Positions 56,916 to 64,000 of a stretch of DNA of 64,000 bases are shown here, piece by piece. Below the pieces are notes generated by a model that was given only the letters and a program-made list of their open reading frames with translations, had not been told where the DNA came from and searched no databases. The stretch spans positions 49,073 through 113,072 of the forward strand of contig NZ_POQT01000011.1 of assembly GCF_002938435.1 (NCBI RefSeq). The letters run 5' to 3'. This DNA is from Blastococcus saxobsidens (lineage in GTDB: Bacteria; Actinomycetota; Actinomycetes; Mycobacteriales; Geodermatophilaceae). The first letter of the stretch is position 1; the number at the start of each line of letters is the position of its first letter. Position numbers and translations under genes: made by a program.

Positions 56916-58331
56916 GTGGCCCAGCAGAACGGCGCAGCGCAGGACGGCGGGGACTTCCGCATCGAGCACGACTCCATGGGGGAGGTCCGAGTTCCCTCCT
57001 GGGCCAAGTGGCGGGCGCAGACCCAGCGCGCCGTGGAGAACTTTCCGATCTCCGGCACCCCGATCGAGCGGGAGCTGATCGGTGCCCTGGCGGCGATCAA
57101 GGGGGCGGCGGCCACCGTCAACGCCGATCTCGGCGTGCTGGACCGGTCGATCGCCGACGCCGTCACCGAGGCCGCGGCCCGGGTCGCCACCGGTGAGTTC
57201 GACGAGCACTTCCCGATCGACGTCTTCCAGACCGGCTCGGGCACGTCGAGCAACATGAACACCAACGAGGTCATCGCCACCCTGGCCACCGAGACCCTCG
57301 GCGCCCCGGTGCACCCCAACGACCACGTCAACGCCTCGCAGTCGTCCAACGACGTCTTCCCGTCGGCCATCCACATCGCCGCGACCCGCGCCATCGTGGT
57401 CACCCTCATCCCCGCGCTGCGCCACCTCGAGGCCTCGCTGTCGCGCAAGGCCGAGGAGTTCGCCACCGTCGTCAAGAGCGGCCGCACCCACCTGATGGAC
57501 GCCACCCCGGTCACCCTGGGGCAGGAGTTCGGCGGGTACGCCGCCGCCGTCCGCTACGGCGTGGAGCGCCTGGAGGCCTCCCTCCCCCGCATCGGCGAGC
57601 TGCCGCTGGGCGGCACGGCGGTCGGCACCGGCATCAACACCCCGCCCGGGTTCGCCGCCGCCATCATCGAGAAGCTGGCCGCCCAGCTGGAGCTGCCGCT
57701 GACCGAGGCCCGCGACCACTTCGAGGCGCAGAGCTCCCGGGACGCCCTGGTGGAGGGTTCCGGCCAGCTCAAGACCATCGCCGTCGGCCTGGTCAAGATC
57801 GCCAACGACCTGCGCTGGATGGGCTCGGGCCCGCGCACCGGGCTGGGCGAGATCCAGCTGCCCGACCTGCAGCCGGGCAGCTCGATCATGCCGGGCAAGG
57901 TGAACCCGGTGATCCCCGAGGCGGTCATCCAGGTGGGCGCCCAGGTCATCGGCAACGACGCCGCGGTCACCTACGCCGGCACCACCGGCGTCTTCGAGCT
58001 CAACGTGACGCTGCCGCTCATGGCCCGCAACGTGCTGGAGTCGATCCGCCTGCTGGCCAACGTCAGCCGGCTGCTGGCCGACCGCTGCGTCGACGGCGTC
58101 GTGGCCAACGTCGAGCAGTGCCGCACCTACGCCGAGTCCTCGCCCTCGATCGTCACGCCGCTCAACAAGTACATCGGCTACGAGGAGGCGGCGAAGGTCG
58201 CCAAGCAGTCGCTGGCCGAGCAGAAGACGATCCGCGAGGTCGTGGTCGAGCGTGGCTACGTCCAGGAGGGCAAGCTCACCGAGCAGCAGCTCGACGAGGC
58301 GCTCGACGTCCTCTCCATGACCCACCCCTGA
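56916..58331 (+). CDS. fumC: Class II fumarate hydratase
   Basis: 471 residues. Converts fumarate to malate in the TCA cycle; iron-independent. Superfamily signature [12 protein letters not shown], plus [32 protein letters not shown] and [24 protein letters not shown] 56916 has GGGAGC upstream; longer frames are non-homologous. Conserved next to glpX. Confidence 0.96.
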   Translation: MAQQNGAAQDGGDFRIEHDSMGEVRVPSWAKWRAQTQRAVENFPISGTPIERELIGALAAIKGAAATVNADLGVLDRSIADAVTEAAARVATGEFDEHFPIDVFQTGSGTSSNMNTNEVIATLATETLGAPVHPNDHVNASQSSNDVFPSAIHIAATRAIVVTLIPALRHLEASLSRKAEEFATVVKSGRTHLMDATPVTLGQEFGGYAAAVRYGVERLEASLPRIGELPLGGTAVGTGINTPPGFAAAIIEKLAAQLELPLTEARDHFEAQSSRDALVEGSGQLKTIAVGLVKIANDLRWMGSGPRTGLGEIQLPDLQPGSSIMPGKVNPVIPEAVIQVGAQVIGNDAAVTYAGTTGVFELNVTLPLMARNVLESIRLLANVSRLLADRCVDGVVANVEQCRTYAESSPSIVTPLNKYIGYEEAAKVAKQSLAEQKTIREVVVERGYVQEGKLTEQQLDEALDVLSMTHP

Positions 58332-58349
58332 GCCTCGAGCACCGTGCGG

Positions 58350-58399
58350 CCCGGGCTCAGCTCGGCGGAGTGCTCCCCGCTCCGCCGACCGAGCCCGGG
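58350..58399. terminator. Nested hairpin terminator between convergent genes
   Basis: Outer 9-bp stem (58350-58358 with 58391-58399) and inner 8-bp stem (58363-58370 with 58380-58387). It overlaps the last codons of the minus-strand gene. Confidence 0.7.
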
Positions 58400-59502
58400 T
58401 CGAAGTGGTCGAGGAACTCGGCCACCGGCCGGAGGAACCAGAGGTGTGCGCCGTGCACCGCGACCTCCGGCCAGTCCCACCAGCGGACCCGCATCAGGCG
58501 CTCGACGACGTCGTCCTCGAACCGCTTGCGCAGCACGCGCGCCGGCACCCCGCCGACGACCGAGTAGGGGGGGACGTCGTTGACCACGAGGGCCCGGCTG
58601 CCGACGATGGAGCCGGTGCCCACGGTGACCTCGCCGAGAACCGTGGCGCCGTAGCCGATCCAGACGTCGTCGCCGATGACCAGCCGCTCGCCCACGGCAC
58701 CGGGCGGCGGCAGGTCGTACGGCTCGTCCGGCACGAGGATGCTGATCGGGAACGTGGACGCCGTCTGCTCCCGGTGGTGGCCCCGCAGCGTCAGCTGCAG
58801 CTCGGCGCCCTCCTCGTCGTACAGCCGGCCCCCGGGCAGCACGATGCTGACCTGGTCGGCGATCGAGCAGTACGCGCCCATCTCCACCCGGTCCAGCGGC
58901 GTGTAGGTCTGCAGCACGAAATTCTTCCCGGCGTAGGTGCCCGGCCCGGTGACCGCGCCGGCCTCCTGCAGCGGCCGGCGGACGCGCTCGCGCACCAGCC
59001 CCGCGGCGGGGGCGGGGATCACGGGGACCTCCTCGGCGCGCGCCCGGCGGACCAGCTCCGGGGCCGGATCGGCGCCCTCCCCGGCGCTCGCCCACAGGCG
59101 GCGGAGGAGGTCGGCCGGCGCGGCGACGTGGGGGGCGGGGTCGTCGGGCGAGGCCACCACCAGACCTCCGACGCGCAGCGCGACCTGCACCATGGCAGCG
59201 AGCGCGGTGGGGGCGGCGCACGCCTCGGTGCCCCCGAACCACACCACGTCGGCGGTGGTCCCGGACAGCGCGAGGCTCAGGGCGCCCGCGCGGTCCACGC
59301 CCTCGGCGGGCACGACGCGAGCACCGTCCACGGTGCGGAGGAACGCCGCGACGTCGGTGCGCCCGGAGCTGTCGATGACGAGCACCTCGACCTCGGCGCC
59401 GAGAGCCGCCTCGGCCTGCTCGACGGCGGGCACCAGCGCGTGCAGGGACGCCTCCACCGCACTGGCCCGGGTGTCGGCCACGAGCACGACGGTCAGACTC
59501 AT
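58357..59502 (-). CDS. Fused glycosyltransferase-like/hexapeptide acyltransferase protein
   Basis: 381 residues. Residues about 1-180 open MSLTVVLVADTRASAVEASL with VEVLVIDSSGRTD and VPAEGVDRAGALSLALSGT, as in GT-A glycosyltransferase N-terminal halves, but I see no DxD. Residues about 186-345 are a left-handed beta-helix of the CatB/xenobiotic acetyltransferase type: GAYCSIADQVSIVLPGG, IGDDVWIGYGATVLGEVTVG, GSIVGSRALVVNDVPPYSVVGGVPARVLRKRF. It probably O-acetylates a sugar in cell-surface polysaccharide; the N-terminal part may bind rather than transfer. Upstream lies a truncated sugar-ketoisomerase gene. Confidence 0.8.
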   Translation of the reverse strand: MSLTVVLVADTRASAVEASLHALVPAVEQAEAALGAEVEVLVIDSSGRTDVAAFLRTVDGARVVPAEGVDRAGALSLALSGTTADVVWFGGTEACAAPTALAAMVQVALRVGGLVVASPDDPAPHVAAPADLLRRLWASAGEGADPAPELVRRARAEEVPVIPAPAAGLVRERVRRPLQEAGAVTGPGTYAGKNFVLQTYTPLDRVEMGAYCSIADQVSIVLPGGRLYDEEGAELQLTLRGHHREQTASTFPISILVPDEPYDLPPPGAVGERLVIGDDVWIGYGATVLGEVTVGTGSIVGSRALVVNDVPPYSVVGGVPARVLRKRFEDDVVERLMRVRWWDWPEVAVHGAHLWFLRPVAEFLDHFDPGSVGGAGSTPPS

Positions 59503-59639
59503 GGGTTGCTCCTATGTCAAGCCGCTGCCGGCAGGCAGGCCGGTGCCGCGAACCAGGATTCCAACCACCGCAACCAGACGCGGCACTCAGCGCCCTGGCA
59601 CTGAGCCGGGACGCTAACCCGGCCGCACCGTCCTCCCCC

Positions 59640-59907
59640 GGCACCGGCACCGTCGGCGTTTCCCCGCCTCAGAGCGCGGCGCCAGGAGTTGGTCCTCGAC
59701 CGGCCTGACATCGGCCTGCACATGGCCCCGATGATCTGGGGGACGCAGTACCGCTGCACGGCCGACGCCGTGCTGGTGGTCCTGGCCTTCGATCCGTACG
59801 ACCCCGACGACTACATCCGCGACCACGACGAGTACCTCGCCGAGGTGCGCGCCGGGTCCTGGGCCGGGGGCGACAGCGGTCACGCCCTCCGGCCCGTCCG
59901 CCGATGA
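59640..59907 (+). pseudogene. Truncated WxcM/FdtA-like dTDP-sugar 3,4-ketoisomerase
   Basis: The frame ending at 59907 reads RRQELVLDRPDIGLH, MAPMIWGTQYRCTADAVLVV and AFDPYDPDDYIRDHDEYLAEV, which is the C-terminal half of the cupin-type sugar ketoisomerase family of about 135-140 residues. The N-terminal half with the cupin histidines is absent and no start codon with ribosome site precedes it. Deletion remnant of a deoxysugar pathway, consistent with the flanking glycan genes. Confidence 0.7.
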
Positions 59908-59955
59908 CGACCCCGGACCCGGGCGTGCGCCCGGCCGAGTAGCTGGAGGCCCATC

Positions 59956-61871
59956 GTGCACCGCCCCCCTGCCCACACCCACCAGGTCCTCGACGACAAC
60001 CGGCGGACCTACGACCGGCTCGTCGAACTGGTGCGCACGCACGCGGCGCGCGGCGACGTCGAGCGGGTCCTGCGGACCGCGACCATGGCCGCGTCGTACG
60101 GGTGGCAGGCGCCGACCGGGCTGCTCAGCGATCCCGAACTCGAGCGGCTGGTGGTCCACGCCGTGCGTGGTGCCACGCCTCCGACCGTGGACGGAGGACG
60201 GGACACGGGCCGGGTGCTGCACGTCCTCACCGAGGCCTACGGGACCGGCGGCCACACCCGGCTGGCGTGGCGCTGGATGGACCGCGACCCGCGGGCCTCC
60301 GACGTCGTCCTCACCAACCAGTACGTGCCGGTCCCCGACACCCTCGTCGAGGTGACGCTGTCGCGGGGCGGCCGACTGCACGACCTCCGGGCGACCACCT
60401 CGGACCTCACGTCACGGGTCACCGCGCTGCGCGCTCTGATGGACCGCGCCGACCTGGTCGTCCTGCACGTGCACCCCAACGACGCGGTCGCGCTCGCCGC
60501 AGTCAACCTGCCGGGGCCGCGGCCGCCGGCCATCTACGAGAACCACGCCGACCACGCTTACTGGCTCGGCGTCGGGGCGGCCGACCTGGTCTGCGACCTC
60601 CGCCCCGCGGCCAGCCGGCTGACCCGCTCGCTCCGCGGCGTCGCCCCGGAGCGGGTGGGCATCCTGCCGCTACCACTGGAGACCCCGCCGTCGCCGGTGA
60701 ACCCGGCGGAGCTGCGCGCCGGTCTGGGCATCCGGCCCGACGCGGTGATCGCCGTGGCGGTCTCCGCAGAACACAAGATCGCCGCGACGTGGGGACGCGG
60801 GATGGACCAGCTGCTGGACCGGGCGCTGGCCATGTCGCCCCGGCTCGCCGTGGTGCTCGTCGGCCCGCCGGCCACCGGGGTGTGGGAGCGCCTGGCCAAG
60901 CGCCACCCGGGCCGGGTCTTCCCGACCGGGCAGGTGCCCGACCCGGGGCCCTACTACGCGCTGGCCGACATCTACCTGGACAGCTACCCGACCCGCGCGG
61001 TCACGTCGGTGCTGGAGGCGGCCCTGCTGGGGCTGCCGGTACTCACCATCGAGGACATCCCCGAGGACTCCGCCGCGCACATCTTCCAGGCGGACTCCCC
61101 CGGGATGGCTGGCCTGCCCCGCGTCCGCACCCGCGAGCAGTACGCCGTGGCGCTGCGACGCCTGGTGGACGACCCGGCGGTCCGTGCCCGGGACGGAGCA
61201 GCGGCCCGGGAGTCCGTGCGCCGGGCGCACGACGGGCCGGAGTGGCTCGCCGCGATGGAGCGGCTCTACGGCCAGGCGCGCGCCCTGCCCGCCTGCGACA
61301 TCGACGACGCACCCGCGGCCGTCGAGGACCGGACCTACGGGGCCTTCCTCCTCGGCTACACGCCGACCCAGACGCAGAGCCCGCCGGCGGAGGCGTCGGG
61401 GGGGCCGCTGGGCGAGCTCTTCGACGACGGCCTGCTCGCCGACGTGTTCGCCGTGTGCAACCGGGATGCCGGCCCGAAGCTCACCGTGCAGGCGGCCGCC
61501 GGCTGGGAGCAGCACCCCGAGTGGACCATGCGGCTCCTCGAGCTGGCCGGGGCCCACCCCCGGCTGGCGGTCAGCCTGCCCTTCGTCGCCGCCGACGACG
61601 CCCACGGGACGATCAGCGGCGCCACCATCGGCGCCCTGCTGGCGGACATCGGGCAGACCCCGGAGACGTGCGGGGACATCAGCGTGGGCCCGCCCTCACC
61701 GCAGGACGGCGGCCCGCGACTTGCCGGGGAGCTGCGCCCGGTGCCCGAGGCGCTGGACCGGTTGACCGTGCTGCTGGCCTCGCCGTGCTGGACCCCTCCC
61801 GCAGCACCCGAGCCGATGCCCGTGCAGGCGCCCGTGCCCACGGCCCGAGAACTGGGTAGCGTGCTGAGTTG

Positions 61872-61872
<1 letters not shown>
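59956..61872 (+). CDS. GT-B type glycosyltransferase, large
   Basis: 638 residues. The N-terminal half holds TGRVLHVLTEAYGTGGHTRLAWRWMDRD, a donor/acceptor-loop start like GT4 proteins. The C-terminal GT-B half shows VSAEHKIAATWGRGMDQLLDRAL, VVLVGPPATGVWERL, FPTGQVPDPGPYYALADIYLDSYPT and VLEAALLGLPVLTIEDIP, the usual GT4 nucleotide-sugar site. About 190 further C-terminal residues are unassigned. GTG 59956 has GGAGG upstream. The stop overlaps the gltA ATG by one base, an odd pairing. Confidence 0.78.
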
Positions 61873-63173
<1,301 letters not shown>

Positions 63174-63185
63174 CCGACCCGCCAC

Positions 63186-63219
63186 CGGGCCGGGTGACCC
63201 TCCGGGGTCACCCGGCCCG
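63186..63219 (+). terminator. Hairpin terminator after gltA
   Basis: A perfect 15-bp stem (63186-63200 with 63205-63219) and loop TCCG, followed by TTGCAT. Confidence 0.85.
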
Positions 63220-63278
63220 TTGCATACCCCGGTGCGGTCCCTACGGTGGATGCGCCCCTGCATTCGAGAGGACCGCGC

Positions 63279-63470
63279 ATGGCCGAGCTCCCCGGCGAGG
63301 ACTTCCTCGCCCTGCCGCCCATGCCCTTGGCGACCGGCCAGCTCCTGGAGCCCGACGGCGACGGACCACCGGTGCGGATCACCAAGCTCGAGTTCGTCGT
63401 CTCGACCGAGGACGGCGCGGAGCTGCGCATCCCCCTCGTCGAGCGGCACGGCGCCTGGTGGGCGCCCTGA
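63279..63470 (+). CDS. Small hypothetical protein
   Basis: 63 residues from ATG 63279, preceded by GAGAGGA. Acidic, beta-rich end: PPVRITKLEFVVSTEDGAELRIPLVERHGAWW. No family recognised. Codon use is like neighbouring genes. Confidence 0.55.
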   Translation: MAELPGEDFLALPPMPLATGQLLEPDGDGPPVRITKLEFVVSTEDGAELRIPLVERHGAWWAP

Positions 63471-63883
63471 TCCGGGGCCCCCCGCCTCACCCGAGGTTCA
63501 TCCCACCCCGAACGGGTGAACCCGTTCCGGGACGAATTCAAGCACCTCCCCCGGCGTGTCGATGGATGGTCGACGGCTCCTGTGCCCACCCGCACCAGGA
63601 GCCCCATCCGTAACGACGACGACGCCCGGGGGACGCCGCAGTGCCTGCAACGCGTACGCCCGCGCGCGCCACGACGACCGGCCGGACCCGTTCCCGCAGC
63701 TCGGCCTCCACCCGCGCCGCCTCCTCACCCCGCGCCGCCTCCTCACCGCGCACCGCCCCGGCCCCCCGCGCCACCGGCGGCGGACGTGCCACGGGCCGAC
63801 CGCCCCTGACCCCGGCGGAGGCCCAGGCGCTCCGGGAGGCCCTGGCGCTGCGCCAGGCCGCTGCTGCGCGTCCCGGCGTGACC
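63471..63883. other. Low-complexity region, possible partial plus-strand gene
   Basis: A plus frame starting GTG 63642 stays open to the window end: Thr/Arg/Ser/Ala-rich, then RPPLTPAEAQALREALALRQ and AAAARPGVTPEGL, which look protein-like up to about 63895. Beyond that it is antisense to the bioY-like segment. Opposite-strand frames are equally open, so no gene is called with confidence. Confidence 0.3.
63712..63747. repeat. 18-bp tandem repeat, two copies
   Basis: ccgcgccgcctcctcacc is repeated exactly at 63712-63729 and 63730-63747 within low-complexity sequence. Confidence 0.8.
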
Positions 63884-64000
63884 CCCGAGGGTCTGTGCCG
63901 TGATCGGCACGGGGAAGCCGGGCACGTTCACCGGCGGCAGCAGACCCAGCACCGCGACGATCGCGGCGAAGAGGGCGACGTAGGCGAGATCCCTGGACTT
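63884..64000 (-). pseudogene. BioY-like biotin transporter fragment
   Basis: Read on the minus strand from the window edge: DLAYVALFAAIVAVLGLLPP, then VNVPGFPVPITAQTLG, which is the N-terminal membrane helix and the conserved substrate loop of BioY (S-component of biotin ECF transporters). BioY should continue with VMLAG and further helices, but from about 63884 the sequence in every frame is unrelated. The 5' end lies beyond the window. A truncated gene or rearrangement point. Confidence 0.55.

Noticed and set aside
63712..63747. 18-bp tandem as start of a CRISPR or transposon end
   Set aside because: Two abutting copies without spacers in low-complexity DNA; no transposase nearby.

Overview
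The window reads as chromosome of a very GC-rich actinobacterium. Dense genes, many GTG starts, strong GGAGG-type ribosome sites, perfect GC hairpin terminators and the protein repertoire (DUF4245, DUF6542, a lipid-droplet protein, a three-gene succinate dehydrogenase) fit Actinomycetes. Geodermatophilaceae (Blastococcus/Geodermatophilus/Modestobacter) is my best guess, by inference only. I see no tRNA, rRNA or CRISPR array.

Layout. 1-5 kb: the end of a 4Fe-4S-type APS/PAPS reductase, a pterin carbinolamine dehydratase, a Tat-exported PhoX phosphatase and a HipA-like kinase/DUF3037 pair. 5-21 kb: two GGDEF-EAL cyclic-di-GMP proteins, an ABC-2 transporter, a formate/nitrite-family channel, a large KatE-type catalase with a candidate stress sigma promoter, succinic-semialdehyde dehydrogenase, a molybdopterin oxidoreductase coupled to a flavin reductase, and sdhCAB. 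21-29.4 kb: mostly small metabolic or uncharacterised genes (DUF1028, LLM flavin monooxygenase, LURP-one, PspC, NTF2-like, DHFR-like, SQR-like) and a BASS transporter.

29.6-40.8 kb is the clearest accessory region. It is an 11.2-kb integrative element whose ends are 17-bp direct repeats of the last codons of ychF. It carries a 1,222-residue MobF relaxase-helicase, a gene-poor control region with hairpins, a LysR regulator divergent from a three-gene cargo operon (SCP2-like protein, alpha/beta hydrolase, aldehyde dehydrogenase), a VapBC-type toxin-antitoxin pair and a tyrosine integrase at the ychF end. No coupling ATPase, T4SS or replication gene is visible, so it looks mobilizable or decayed, not self-transmissible. 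A 19-bp repeat occurs in both ends and is a candidate integrase arm site. The cargo operon is the best candidate for an undescribed function.

40.8-58.3 kb is conserved housekeeping DNA. The set ychF, DUF6542, ispH, lipid-droplet protein, xseA, xseB, DUF4245, glpX and fumC matches, from memory, the Mycobacterium tuberculosis Rv1112-Rv1098c neighbourhood. It is interleaved here with MMPL/DUF2993, a lipoprotein, Ada-AlkA/Ogt repair genes and rmuC. 58.3-64 kb holds a surface-polysaccharide remnant (a fused glycosyltransferase-like/acyltransferase protein, a truncated sugar ketoisomerase, a glycosyltransferase), then gltA and, at the right edge, a bioY fragment that loses homology abruptly. With sdhCAB, fumC and gltA in one window, much of the TCA cycle is represented.
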